From positions 1-64,000 of the forward strand of contig JAEWQO010000012.1 of assembly GCA_023460315.1 (NCBI GenBank): a stretch of 64,000 nt of DNA. Reading direction: 5' to 3'. The translations under genes were made by a program, and so were the position numbers. A model generated the notes under the pieces. The model saw only the letters and a program-made list of their open reading frames with translations, was not told the DNA's origin and ran no database searches. Below are positions 16,321 through 25,417 of this stretch, in pieces. This stretch comes from Actinomycetes bacterium. Lineage in GTDB: Bacteria; Actinomycetota; Coriobacteriia; Coriobacteriales; Eggerthellaceae. The first letter of the stretch is position 1. Every line of letters begins with the position of its first letter.

Positions 16321-17217
16321 CTAGATGTCTACGCCCAAAACCTGCTTTACCAGGAGGCCGATGACGAATGACAGGGCGGCTACACCCAGGCTTATGCCAG
16401 CCATCTGGGCAAAGCGTTGCTTGAACGGAAGGTCTTGAGCCACCGAGAGGTAATAGTTGAAGACGACGAGAATCAGGAGGACGATGACGATCATGATGCC
16501 CATGGCCCAGAGGTAGTGATCGGCATCGAAGAGCAAATAGGGCAAGATCAACAACGCCACCGTCGCCAGATAGGCCACTCCTGTATAACCGGCCGACTTG
16601 AGGGAATCCTCCCGCCCCTCGCTTTTTGACGACAAGAATTCACTCGAGGCCATCGAGAGCGTGGCGGCGATGCCGGTGATCAATCCCGAAAGTGCGATAA
16701 GCCGGGTGTTCTGCATGGCGAGGGTCAGACCGGCAAGCGTGCCTGTCATCTCGACCAGGGCATCGTTCATGCCGAGGACCATGCTGCCGACGTATGACAG
16801 GCGCTCTTCGTCAAGCATGGCGAGCAGCGCCTGCTCATGGCACTCTTCATCCTCGCGGATGTCGAGGGCTTCGGGTGCGGTCTTGGCCAATTCCTCATAG
16901 GACACCTGCGCCGCTTCTTCCCCCTTCTCCATGAGCTTGACGGCAAAGGTGAAACCGAACACGCGGGCCATCAACGCATAGAGGCACACCCTGCCCGTCT
17001 GCGGCTTCAGGGTTTCCCCCGTATAGCGGCTCCACACGTCGGCGTGTCGGGTCTCCTCTTGCGCGATGCGCAGAAGCGTGTCTCGGTTGCCCTTGTCCTT
17101 CGTTTGCTTGGCGATGCGCCTATAGACGCCGGCCTCGGTCACCTCTGCTTGCTGGAAGAGGCGGATTTGCGTGAGCGCCGCTTCCGATAGGTGCGGCGTT
17201 TGATCGACCGATGCCAT
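16321..17217 (-). CDS. Ferritin-like/VIT1 fusion iron-manganese exporter (MbfA-like)
   Basis: The 298-residue protein joins an N-terminal ferritin-like four-helix domain (about residues 10-130) to a C-terminal VIT1/CCC1 membrane domain with about five hydrophobic segments. Metal-binding residues are in QAEVTEAGVYRR, AQEETRHADVW and REDEECHEQALL. The VIT1 part begins YVGSMVLGMNDALVEMTGTLAG and includes ATLSMASSEFLSSKSEGRED. The related protein MbfA exports iron and protects against peroxide. ATG 17217 has a moderate ribosome site. Its position beside hcp fits a shared stress theme. Function is inferred from architecture. Confidence 0.88.
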   Translation of the reverse strand: MASVDQTPHLSEAALTQIRLFQQAEVTEAGVYRRIAKQTKDKGNRDTLLRIAQEETRHADVWSRYTGETLKPQTGRVCLYALMARVFGFTFAVKLMEKGEEAAQVSYEELAKTAPEALDIREDEECHEQALLAMLDEERLSYVGSMVLGMNDALVEMTGTLAGLTLAMQNTRLIALSGLITGIAATLSMASSEFLSSKSEGREDSLKSAGYTGVAYLATVALLILPYLLFDADHYLWAMGIMIVIVLLILVVFNYYLSVAQDLPFKQRFAQMAGISLGVAALSFVIGLLVKQVLGVDI

Positions 17218-17467
17218 GGTGGCTCCTTGCGGCTGGGAGGGGATTCTTTCTGTGGACAGTATAGACGATCACCGGCCGGCGATCGTGTGTGTGGGGACGG
17301 CGGTGCCGCCCGGTCGTTGGCGCAACGCGCCCTTCTGCTTAGGGGGCCGGTCTCGGCGGGGAGGTTGCCGCGGTCCGGTATCGTTTCGGTCAAGCCCGCT
17401 GCTCGCGGCACCTGCCGTTGTCTCCAAGCGATATACTGCTGCCACGCCGACAGAAAGGAAGACGCCC

Positions 17468-18409
17468 ATGACCGTAGAGAACGATGCATCCGCCCGGCCT
17501 GCGGATTCGTGTCGAGAGCCCGCTGCCCATCCGTCCTTCGATGAGTTTGTCGCCACCATTGCGAAGCTGCGCGCTCCGGACGGGTGTCCCTGGGACCGCG
17601 AACAGACGCACGAGAGCATCGCTCCCAATATGGTCGAGGAAGCGTATGAGGCCGTTGACGCCATTGAGTCGCAGGACCTGCCGCATGTGCGCGAAGAGTT
17701 GGGCGACGTGCTGCTGCAGGTTGTGCTGCAAAGCCAGATTGCTGCCGACGCAGGCGAGTTCACCATCGACGACGTGTGCGCTGACGTGAATGAAAAGATA
17801 ATCCGCCGCCATCCCCATGTGTTCGGGGAAGCGCGGGCCGACAGCGCCACTGAGGTGCTTGACCTCTGGGATCAGGTGAAGCTTGCCGAAAAGGCCGCGG
17901 CCGACCTTACGGCTGCCGATGTCCGCGATGAAAGCCCTGGAGGGCTGCTTGACGGTGTGCCCAGCAGCTTTCCTGCGCTTATGCAGGCACAGAAGATATC
18001 GCGCAAAGCGTCGGCGGCGGGTTTTGAATGGGAGACGGTCGAGGCGGTTTGGGATCAGGTTGCCGAGGAGATGGCGGAGCTCAAAGAGGCCTATGCCGCC
18101 GCGCCGAAGGCTGCCAATGGCAAGGTTGACGGGGGAGCTGCTTCGCCTGCTGTCGCTGCCGCCGACAGCGCCCGCGCCATCGAGGCGGTTGAGATGGAGC
18201 TTGGGGATGTGCTGTTCTCCCTTGTCAACGTGGCTAGGAAGATGGGAGTGAATGCCGAGGGCGCGTTGCGCGCCAGCTGCAGGAAGTTTCGCCAGCGCTG
18301 GGCATTCATGGAGGAATCCGCAGGGGCGCAGGGCTGCGGCATCGAGGACCTGTCGCTCGGGGAGCTTGAGGAGCTGTGGGATGCGGCCAAGGCGCGCGAG
18401 GAGCGATGA
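17468..18409 (+). CDS. mazG: Nucleoside triphosphate pyrophosphohydrolase MazG
   Basis: The 313-residue protein carries two MazG domains. The first has FDEFVATIAKLRAPDGCPWD, then NMVEEAYEAVDAIE and REELGDVLLQVVLQSQ; the second has QVAEEMAELKEAYA and EMELGDVLFSLVNVAR. The EExxE and ExxD residues bind Mg2+ and cleave NTPs to NMP and pyrophosphate, sanitising nucleotide pools and, in some bacteria, lowering ppGpp. A linker of about 30 residues rich in Ala and Gly interrupts the second domain. ATG 17468 is preceded by GAAAGGAAG; the frame extends upstream without a ribosome site. A ppGpp synthetase gene follows, which is a suggestive pairing. Confidence 0.93.
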   Translation: MTVENDASARPADSCREPAAHPSFDEFVATIAKLRAPDGCPWDREQTHESIAPNMVEEAYEAVDAIESQDLPHVREELGDVLLQVVLQSQIAADAGEFTIDDVCADVNEKIIRRHPHVFGEARADSATEVLDLWDQVKLAEKAAADLTAADVRDESPGGLLDGVPSSFPALMQAQKISRKASAAGFEWETVEAVWDQVAEEMAELKEAYAAAPKAANGKVDGGAASPAVAAADSARAIEAVEMELGDVLFSLVNVARKMGVNAEGALRASCRKFRQRWAFMEESAGAQGCGIEDLSLGELEELWDAAKAREER

Positions 18410-18529
18410 GGGGCTTGCCGCCGGACCGTGCTCTTTGATGATTTGGGTGAGAAGCGGTGGAATGTCTGTGGCTGCGTCATCCGGTTCGCTATCATGGATT
18501 TTGAAAACGTACTCGTTGAGGAGATGTCC

Positions 18530-19273
18530 ATGGATGACGTAGCGCAGCGGTCCGCCGAGCGGAGTCTGACTGTTGGAGAGGGAAGCGCTGAACTGGACGG
18601 AGTGCACGATGGACCGGAGAGTAGCAGCTTGCGTGGCCCCCTGGAGGACCTGGGCCGCTACCGGGACATTGAGAAGAAGACCCGCGAGGTTATCCAGAAA
18701 TATCAAGCCGCCATGCGCCAGATGGAAGTCCGGTTTGAAATACTTGACCAAGATCTCAGCATGAAAAAGCATCGCAACCCCATCCACCATGTTGAGTCGC
18801 GCGTCAAAAGCCCGTCAAGCATTTTCGAGAAGCTCGAACGCTATGGGAAAGAACTGACGCTCGAGAACATGGAGCGCTTTATCATGGACATAGCGGGCGT
18901 GCGCATCATCTGCTGCTACATTCATGACGTCTACAACCTGCTGGAGTTGCTGGAAAAGCAAGATGACCTGATCATCGTCACCATCAAGGACTACATCGCC
19001 GATCCGAAACCGAACGGCTATCGCAGCCTCCATGTCATCGTGCGCATCCCTGTCTATTTTCTGGACAACAAGGAGCTCATACCTGTTGAAGTGCAGTTGC
19101 GCACGATAGCAATGGATTTCTGGGCCAGCCTTGAGCATGATTTGAAATACAAGGCCGTGAGCGAGGTGGAAGGGATAGACTCCTTCGACGAACTGAAGGA
19201 CTGCAGTCATATCATCGAGGACGTCGAGGCTCGCATGCAGATACTCGCACGGGCGCTCGAAATGGAGGGATAG
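18530..19273 (+). CDS. Small alarmone synthetase, RelA/SpoT nucleotidyltransferase domain
   Basis: The 247-residue protein has only the (p)ppGpp synthetase domain with no HD hydrolase and no TGS or ACT domains, as in RelQ/RelP-type enzymes. Visible motifs are HHVESRVKSPSSIFEKLERYG, FIMDIAGVRIICCYIHDVYN, YIADPKPNGYRSLHVIV (the GYRSLH motif) and VEVQLRTIAMDFWASLEHDLKYK. It transfers pyrophosphate from ATP to GDP or GTP. ATG 18530 is chosen because GAGGAG is six bases upstream; ATG 18494 and 18524 are in frame but less well placed. It lies about 120 bases after mazG in the same orientation. Confidence 0.92.
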   Translation: MDDVAQRSAERSLTVGEGSAELDGVHDGPESSSLRGPLEDLGRYRDIEKKTREVIQKYQAAMRQMEVRFEILDQDLSMKKHRNPIHHVESRVKSPSSIFEKLERYGKELTLENMERFIMDIAGVRIICCYIHDVYNLLELLEKQDDLIIVTIKDYIADPKPNGYRSLHVIVRIPVYFLDNKELIPVEVQLRTIAMDFWASLEHDLKYKAVSEVEGIDSFDELKDCSHIIEDVEARMQILARALEMEG

Positions 19274-19365
19274 CGATCGCATGCCCGTTGACGGCACGCT
19301 TCTTTCCTGATCGAAAGCGCGCTCGCCAGCGATTCTGCGCGGTTTCGTTCTGATGGGAGGTTGTC

Positions 19366-20790
19366 ATGCACAGTTACACAACATGTTCGCAGGGCACGTT
19401 CGACCATGAAGGCATCGCCTTCCGACGCGATGAGCATGCCGAGGCCGGCCTGGTGGTTTGTCGGCCCGACAAGACATTCCAGCGCATCGTCGGTTTTGGA
19501 GGCGCGTTCACGGAGGCGGCTGCCTTGGTGTTCGCGCAAATGCCGCCAGAAATACAGGACGAGTTCCTCCTCAAATGCTTTGGAGAGGCAGGCGACGGCG
19601 ATGTGGCATTCGGCGGCAATGCCTACACGCTTTGCCGCACGCATATACAGAGTTGCGACTTTGCTTTGGGAAACTATTCGTATGTGCGCCCGTTTGACCG
19701 CTCGCTGAATTCGTTTGCCATAGAACGCGACAAGCGTCTGCTGGTGCCCTTCATCCAGTGCGGCTTGGCCGTGAATCCCAAGATCGAGCTTTTGGCTTCG
19801 CCCTGGAGCCCTCCGGCATTCATGAAGACGAACGGTCGGATGAACGGTGGCGGACGTCTGCGACGTTCATACTATCAGGCTTGGGCTCGTCTGCTTGTCC
19901 GTTATGTGGAGGCCTATGCTGCCGAGGGGGTGCATATAGGGCGGATGAGCGTGCAGAACGAACCCATGGCGGCTCAGCGTTGGGACTCCTGCCTGTTCAG
20001 CGCCGAGGAGGAGGCGCAGTTTGCCGCCGGCTATCTGCGTCCGGCTTTCGACGCGGCCGGGTTTTCTGATTTGCGCATCCTCGCCTGGGACCACAATACC
20101 GATCGCATTCTCGACCGCATTGAGGCGACGTTCGCTTCGGTGGGATCTCGGGGCGGTCAGGAACGTGATGCCGGACGGGCGTCGGATACTGCTCCCTCTG
20201 CCCGTGACGCGTTCGATGGGGTGGCGTTTCACTGGTATGCGGGCGACCATTTCGAACAGGTGCGTGCGGTGGCGGAAGCGTATCCCGAAAAGGAGCTTCT
20301 CTTTACGGAAGGATGCGTCGAGAAGTCGCATGATCGGGCCGCGGAGTCCACTCAGGAACGCAAGGCGGAGCAGTATGCGCATGCCGTCATCGGGTGCCTC
20401 AATGCGGGGGCGGGCGGCTTTATAGATTGGAATCTGCTGCTTGATGAGCGTGGCGGTCCCAATCATGTGCGCAACTATTGCGAGGCTCCTCTCATGTACG
20501 ATCGGGCTGAGAGGGAGCTCATCGTGAATCGCTCGTTTTCCTATTTGGGACATTTTTCGCGTTTCGTCGTTCCCCGTTCGCGGCGGTTTCTCGTGTCGCG
20601 GTTCACCGATGACATCGAGTGCAGCGGATTTGTGCGTCCGGACGGCATCCGTGTGCTCGTGGTGCTTAACCGGCATGGACATGCGGTGCATTTTGCCGTG
20701 ACCGAACGCCCCTGTGTTGCCCATGTCGAGATTCCGCCGCACAGCATCGTGACGCTCGTTTGGGATCAGGGCGAGTGCGATCAGGGATAG
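19366..20790 (+). CDS. Glycoside hydrolase family 30 enzyme (glucosylceramidase-like)
   Basis: The 474-residue protein has a (beta/alpha)8 barrel with a C-terminal beta domain. FQRIVGFGGAFTEAAA opens the barrel; E199 in RMSVQNEP is the predicted acid/base and E315 in LLFTEGC the nucleophile. SPWSPPAFMKTNGRMNGGG and GGFIDWNLLLDERGGPNHV are also family hallmarks. GH30 enzymes act on beta-glucosides, glucosylceramides, xylans or beta-1,6-glucans. There is no signal peptide, so it should be cytosolic and needs an imported substrate. No sugar transporter is adjacent. ATG 19366 follows GGGAGG by about 7 bases. Confidence 0.88.
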   Translation: MHSYTTCSQGTFDHEGIAFRRDEHAEAGLVVCRPDKTFQRIVGFGGAFTEAAALVFAQMPPEIQDEFLLKCFGEAGDGDVAFGGNAYTLCRTHIQSCDFALGNYSYVRPFDRSLNSFAIERDKRLLVPFIQCGLAVNPKIELLASPWSPPAFMKTNGRMNGGGRLRRSYYQAWARLLVRYVEAYAAEGVHIGRMSVQNEPMAAQRWDSCLFSAEEEAQFAAGYLRPAFDAAGFSDLRILAWDHNTDRILDRIEATFASVGSRGGQERDAGRASDTAPSARDAFDGVAFHWYAGDHFEQVRAVAEAYPEKELLFTEGCVEKSHDRAAESTQERKAEQYAHAVIGCLNAGAGGFIDWNLLLDERGGPNHVRNYCEAPLMYDRAERELIVNRSFSYLGHFSRFVVPRSRRFLVSRFTDDIECSGFVRPDGIRVLVVLNRHGHAVHFAVTERPCVAHVEIPPHSIVTLVWDQGECDQG

Positions 20791-21048
20791 GAAATCGTAA
20801 GTCCAATCAGGCTTTCCCGTTTCCCTTCCCTTCCATGCACGGGCGGGATTCCTCCTCATTTTCTTATCCTCATCTGGTTCTTTACATGCGTCTTTCTTGA
20901 GATTGATCCGATCTTTGCCCAAATTTAGGCGCTTCTTTACCGGCGCTTGAAAACACGTTTACGTTCTTTCCTTAGCATAGGTCCCACGTCGGCGGCAAGC
21001 TGGCGCACACATGCGAGTGACTTTCCGCAAAGCGGATGAACGAAAGGA
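20791..21048. other. Upstream region of the phn operon
   Basis: This 258-base interval is AT-richer than its flanks and should hold the phn promoter. Several weak -35/-10 pairs can be drawn near 20947-20980, but none is clearly best, and no Pho-box-like direct repeat was recognised. Confidence 0.4.
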
Positions 21049-22137
21049 ATGGACGTGGAGCAGAAGTTCATCAATCGTCGCCAATTCATCGTGGGCGGCA
21101 CGGCTGTCGCACTGGTCGGCCTGTTCGGCGGTATGACAGGATGCACGGCGTCGGGTTCCGGGGCAGTCGCCAACGCCAGCGACACTACGGGTGGCGAATC
21201 GGATGGCCCCATCACCATGGTGTGGCTGCCCGACAACTCCTCAGCTGATCTGACATCCTCCCGGGAGGCCGTTGGCGCTGCCATCAAGGCGGCATGCGGG
21301 CGTGAGGCCGAGCTTATGACCACCACTGACTACAACGTGGCCATCGAGGCCATCGCTTCGGGCAAAGCCCACATGGCGCTGCTTGGCGCCGAGGGCTACG
21401 TGCAGGCGAACAAGAAAAACGACAAGGTTCAGGCTGCCTTCACGAACAGCGATGAGAACGGCAAGTTGGATGGCGCCTGCTACTATAGCCGCATCTGTGT
21501 CGCCACTGACAACGCGGCCCAGTACAAGGACGGCAGCAGCTATTCCATCAAAAATATCAAGGGCAAATCCTTCTCATTTGTGTCGGCCACTTCCACGTCG
21601 GGCTTCAAGGTTCCCTCAGCGGCCATCGTGAAGGAATTCGACCTGGACAGTTCGGATGATCTGCTGGAATCGGGCGGGTTCTTCTCTGAGGTTCTGTTCG
21701 GCAACTCGCATGCCGGGTCGGCCGTCAACCTGCTGTCGGGCGATGCGGACGTTGCCGCATTCGATGATGTCGACGTCGACATGTACCTTGACCTTGTGTC
21801 GGGCGAGGCAAACAGCGTCGGCGCGGTCTACAAGGCGAAGGACGATGCCGAGGCCCCGTTTGACACGGTGAGAGGAAAGCAGTTCACCATCATTGCCATC
21901 ACGCCGGTTTTGAACGCTCCGTTCTGTTTCAACGAGGAAGCCATCAGCGACGACGACCGCACCAAGATCGTCGAGTATTTCTGTTCTGACAAAGTGGCTG
22001 ACGACAAGAACATCTTCGTCGATCCTGACGACGAGAACGCGAAGGGACTGTTTGAGAAAGACTCAGACAAGACCTGCTTCATCGAAGTGGACGACGCATG
22101 GTATGAGCCGATCCGCAAACTGGGGGGCGCGGCTTGA
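21049..22137 (+). CDS. phnD: Phosphonate ABC transporter substrate-binding lipoprotein
   Basis: The 362-residue protein is exported: twin arginines (R10-R11 in NRRQFIVGG), a hydrophobic stretch and a lipobox ending in C32 (GMTGC), so it is probably a membrane-anchored lipoprotein. The mature part has the PhnD fold: EAIASGKAHMALLGAEGYVQA, KSFSFVSATSTSGFKVPSA (the phosphonate-binding loop) and SGDADVAAFDDVDVD. It captures phosphonates for PhnC/PhnE. ATG 21049 is preceded by GAAAGGA. It heads an operon of twelve genes reaching 32591. Confidence 0.93.
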   Translation: MDVEQKFINRRQFIVGGTAVALVGLFGGMTGCTASGSGAVANASDTTGGESDGPITMVWLPDNSSADLTSSREAVGAAIKAACGREAELMTTTDYNVAIEAIASGKAHMALLGAEGYVQANKKNDKVQAAFTNSDENGKLDGACYYSRICVATDNAAQYKDGSSYSIKNIKGKSFSFVSATSTSGFKVPSAAIVKEFDLDSSDDLLESGGFFSEVLFGNSHAGSAVNLLSGDADVAAFDDVDVDMYLDLVSGEANSVGAVYKAKDDAEAPFDTVRGKQFTIIAITPVLNAPFCFNEEAISDDDRTKIVEYFCSDKVADDKNIFVDPDDENAKGLFEKDSDKTCFIEVDDAWYEPIRKLGGAA

Positions 22138-22979
22138 CGCGCGAAAGGCAGATGCGGGGCAGGTCTGAGCAGCAAGGCGGGGTGCTGCTTGACTTGCACG
22201 GGGTCACGAAGAGTTACGATGGTCGGTCGAAGGCGCTGGACGGTGCCTCGCTTGAGGTGCGCCGCGGCGAATTCGTGGCGGTCATCGGCTCTTCGGGCGC
22301 GGGTAAGTCAACGTTGTTGCGCTGCGTGAATCGCCTGATAGATCCTACGTCGGGGCAGGTGATCTTCGATGGAGCCGATGTTACGGCCATGCGAGGTCGC
22401 GAACTCCGTCGCGCGCGCCGACGCATCAGCATGGTGTTTCAGCATTACAACCTCGTGTACCGCGCGACATCGATAGAGAATGTGCTGCAGGGCCGGTTGG
22501 GCTACCAGTCGGTTCTTGCCGGCTCGCTGGGGCTGTATTCCGAGGATGAGAAACGCCAGGCGTTCGATGCCCTCGATCAGGTTGGCATGGCCGGTTTTGC
22601 CTATACGCGGACCGACCAGCTGTCTGGCGGACAGAAGCAACGCGTCGGCATCGCCCGTGCGCTTGTGCAGGATCCCCTGCTCATCTTGGCCGATGAACCT
22701 ATCGCCAGCTTGGATCCGAAATCGTCCCGTACGGTGATGGAACATCTGCGTTGGGCGGTTGACGAATTGGGCATTGCCTGCCTGGTGAATCTTCATCAAG
22801 TTGACTTTGCCCTTGAGTTTTCCGATCGCGTCGTTGGCCTTGCTGCCGGCAGGATCGTGTTCGACGGTGTTCCCGCTGATTTGGACGCGGCAACGATCGC
22901 GGCCATTTATGGAAATGACGCCGATGGACCGCTCGTTGCCGCGCTTAAGGACATCCCTCACGAAAAGGATGCGGCATGA
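22134..22979 (+). CDS. phnC: Phosphonate ABC transporter ATP-binding protein
   Basis: The 281-residue ATPase has Walker A GSSGAGKS, Q-loop VFQHYNL, signature LSGGQKQR, Walker B LLILADEP and a switch His in LVNLHQVD. The NLVYRATSIENVLQGRLGYQ segment is typical of PhnC. TTG 22134 overlaps the phnD stop by four bases (TTGA); ATG 22152 is an alternative start. It powers the two PhnE permeases that follow, with which it also overlaps. Confidence 0.93.
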   Translation: MTRERQMRGRSEQQGGVLLDLHGVTKSYDGRSKALDGASLEVRRGEFVAVIGSSGAGKSTLLRCVNRLIDPTSGQVIFDGADVTAMRGRELRRARRRISMVFQHYNLVYRATSIENVLQGRLGYQSVLAGSLGLYSEDEKRQAFDALDQVGMAGFAYTRTDQLSGGQKQRVGIARALVQDPLLILADEPIASLDPKSSRTVMEHLRWAVDELGIACLVNLHQVDFALEFSDRVVGLAAGRIVFDGVPADLDAATIAAIYGNDADGPLVAALKDIPHEKDAA

Positions 22980-23863
22980 GAGGCCTCAAGGCCCGGTCTC
23001 GGCTGCTTTTCGCAGAAGGCTTGCTTTCGGGAGGTGTGGCGTCCGGCGATGGCGGGGCCAGAAAGACCGTTCAGGGCGTCGACTCGTCGCTCTTCCTTCG
23101 CAGGACGTTGTCCATCGTCGGCGCCTTTGTCGTATTCGTTGCGCTGGGCGCGTTGTCCGGCGTGTTCGTCGACTTCAATTTCACTCAGGCAATTCTCGAT
23201 ATCCCAGGTGGGTTGGTGTGGATGGTGACGCAATTCGTTCCCTCCCCCTCCTCCCTCGAAAAGCTTGGCACCATCCTGCCTGCCTTGGGATCAACGATTC
23301 TCGCCTCGATCGCATCAAGCTGCACCGCGGCGGTCCTGGCTTATATCTGTGCGGTGCTCGGCTCTCGCTCGGTGGGGGTGGGCGGTCCCGTCCCCCTCAT
23401 CGTGCGGGCCATCGCTTCGCTGTTCCGGAACATTCCGGTGGTTGCTTGGGCGTTCATTCTGCTGTTCTCGTTCAAACAGAGCGAGTTCACCGGATTCTTT
23501 GCTCTGTTTCTGACAAGCTTTGGCTATTTGACAAGGTGTTTTCTCGAAAGTGTCGACGAGATGAGCTCCGGTCCCGTGGAGGCCCTTCGCGCGGCGGGGG
23601 CGGGCTATGTCCAGATTGTCGCGCAGGCCGTCATTCCCCTCACGATCACCTCGGTGGTGAGCTGGGTGCTGTACATGATAGAGACGAACATCCGCGACGC
23701 CACCCTGATTGGCATTTTGACGGGCACCGGCATTGGCTTTGTGTTCGACGTGTACTACAAAAGCTTCCGGTATGACACGGCAGGCCTGGTCATCTTATCC
23801 ATCATTGCAGTGGTGATCATGTGCGAGGTCGTGTCGAACTATGTGAGAAGGCGGATCATATGA
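22976..23863 (+). CDS. phnE: Phosphonate ABC transporter permease 1
   Basis: The 295-residue inner-membrane protein has about six hydrophobic segments and the EAA coupling loop GPVEALRAAGAGYVQIVAQAVIP. RAIASLFRNIPVVAWAFI and IETNIRDATLIGILTGTGIG are characteristic PhnE stretches. The ATG overlaps the phnC stop (ATGA). Together with the next gene it forms a heterodimeric channel. Confidence 0.92.
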   Translation: MRGLKARSRLLFAEGLLSGGVASGDGGARKTVQGVDSSLFLRRTLSIVGAFVVFVALGALSGVFVDFNFTQAILDIPGGLVWMVTQFVPSPSSLEKLGTILPALGSTILASIASSCTAAVLAYICAVLGSRSVGVGGPVPLIVRAIASLFRNIPVVAWAFILLFSFKQSEFTGFFALFLTSFGYLTRCFLESVDEMSSGPVEALRAAGAGYVQIVAQAVIPLTITSVVSWVLYMIETNIRDATLIGILTGTGIGFVFDVYYKSFRYDTAGLVILSIIAVVIMCEVVSNYVRRRII

Positions 23864-24789
23864 TGCCCGAAAGGACGGCTGCTCCGGTGTCTGCGGTGGT
23901 GCTTGCCGACTTGGCAGGACCGGTTGCCGGACGTTCGCTTCAAAGCGATGGCGAGCCCCTCGGCGCTCGTCGCACCCGTTCCGGACGGGTGAAGGTGCAC
24001 GTTGCCAACGCATCGAACATCGCGTTGTGGCTGGTGCTGGTCGTTTTGGCGGCGGTAACCGTGTTTTCCCTCATCACCATGGATTACGGGAAGGTGGCCT
24101 TTCCCGTTGCACTGGCCTCGGCGGCCAAAGACTTCGCTCAGATGATGCTGCAGCCGGGACTGGCCGGCCACTTCACGTTTCCCGATGTGGTGGAAGGGCT
24201 GTTCGTGTCGCTGTCGCTGGCTCTGTTGACCACGCTCATCGGCGTGGTTGTCGCGTTCGTCTTGGGCCTGCTGGCAGCTTCTAACCTTTCGAACCGCATT
24301 GTCAGCAACGCCATCAAGGTGACCATGTCGGTTTTTCGAGCCGTGCCGACCATCCTGTGGGTGCTCGTGTTCTCGGTGGCGATTGGCTTAGGACCCGAAG
24401 CGGCGGTGGCGGGGCTGCTGTTTCACAGCATCGCCTATCTGGTGAAGGCCTATTCGGAGAGCTTTGAGGAAGTGGATGCCGGGGTGATTGAGGCTCTTCG
24501 CGCGGCGGGGGCATCGTGGTGGCAGGTGGTGTTCCGTGGTGTGGTCCCCGAAAAGATGAATGAAATGCTGTCATGGACGTTCATTCGCTTTGAGATCAAC
24601 TTTGTGAACGCCGTCGCCGTGGGTGCTGTGGCAGGGGCGGGCGGCATAGGCTATCAGCTGTTTTTGGCCGGCAGCTTCTACTACAACATTCACGAGGTTG
24701 GCCTGATCGTGTACCTGTGCCTTGCGGTGGCGGTGGTTCTTGAAGTGGTGGCCACGTGGCTGAGGAAGCGCTCTGCCGTGCAACGCTGA
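23860..24789 (+). CDS. phnE: Phosphonate ABC transporter permease 2
   Basis: The 309-residue second PhnE-type permease has about six membrane segments and the coupling loop GVIEALRAAGASWWQVVFRGVVP. VFRAVPTILWVLVFSVA and FEINFVNAVAVGAVAGAGG match the family. ATG 23860 overlaps the stop of the first permease by four bases. The first ~50 residues are hydrophilic and poorly conserved. A divergent pair of PhnE proteins is common where phnE is duplicated. Confidence 0.92.
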   Translation: MMPERTAAPVSAVVLADLAGPVAGRSLQSDGEPLGARRTRSGRVKVHVANASNIALWLVLVVLAAVTVFSLITMDYGKVAFPVALASAAKDFAQMMLQPGLAGHFTFPDVVEGLFVSLSLALLTTLIGVVVAFVLGLLAASNLSNRIVSNAIKVTMSVFRAVPTILWVLVFSVAIGLGPEAAVAGLLFHSIAYLVKAYSESFEEVDAGVIEALRAAGASWWQVVFRGVVPEKMNEMLSWTFIRFEINFVNAVAVGAVAGAGGIGYQLFLAGSFYYNIHEVGLIVYLCLAVAVVLEVVATWLRKRSAVQR

Positions 24790-24805
24790 CAGGTCCGGCG
24801 TCTTT

Positions 24806-25408
24806 TTGCACAGGTGCTGGCTGGCTGAACGGGTGGCGAAGAACGGGAAGATGGGAGCATTCGTCTTGTTGAAACGGTATGAGAGGACGCGGGTGCTGGT
24901 TGAGGGCGATCCGTCGCTGGCCCATGAGATCGTGAGGTCTGTCGAGGAGGAATGCTCGCAGGATGTTCCCGGCGGTGGCGAAGGGACGGTCCTGACGGTC
25001 AGGGTGTTGGACGATCCTCGTGAGGAACTCGTCATGGTCCAGGCGCGGGAAACGGCCAAAGGCACTCTGTTCTATTTGAGTGAGGCTCTCATGACCTCGT
25101 GCCGTGTGTCGTTTGACGGTGCCGTGGGATACGGCTTCGTGCTGGGGGCCGACCGATGCTTGGCCTACGAGCTTGCGGTGATCGACGCGGCGCTTGCCGG
25201 TGCGGACGGGGCACGGCGCGCCGAGCGCTGGGCGACGGCGTTCGCTCGGGAGAGGGAGGCTCTGCGGGTGCGTGATCGTCGTGACGCGGCACGTGTCGCT
25301 GCAACCAGGGTGGACTTTTCGACGCTGGGCGCAGGATCTGCAGGATGCCCGGCGGAGGGCGGAACGAGTGCGCCGATGCCATCTGGCGGTCCGAGGAATG
25401 GAAGGTGA
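24806..25408 (+). CDS. phnG: C-P lyase subunit PhnG
   Basis: The roughly 200-residue protein matches PhnG, which with PhnH, PhnI and PhnJ forms the C-P lyase core and takes part in attaching the phosphonate to ribose in place of adenine from ATP. Conserved stretches are VMVQARETAKGTLFYLSEALMTSC, VGYGFVLGADRCLAYELAVIDAAL. The C-terminal ~50 residues (arginine-rich, then Gly-rich) extend beyond the usual ~150. TTG 24806 is taken so that WLAERVAKN aligns with the family N-terminus, but its ribosome site is weak; ATG 24851 would shorten it. Confidence 0.85.
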   Translation: MHRCWLAERVAKNGKMGAFVLLKRYERTRVLVEGDPSLAHEIVRSVEEECSQDVPGGGEGTVLTVRVLDDPREELVMVQARETAKGTLFYLSEALMTSCRVSFDGAVGYGFVLGADRCLAYELAVIDAALAGADGARRAERWATAFAREREALRVRDRRDAARVAATRVDFSTLGAGSAGCPAEGGTSAPMPSGGPRNGR

Positions 25409-25417
25409 GGTAGTTCG

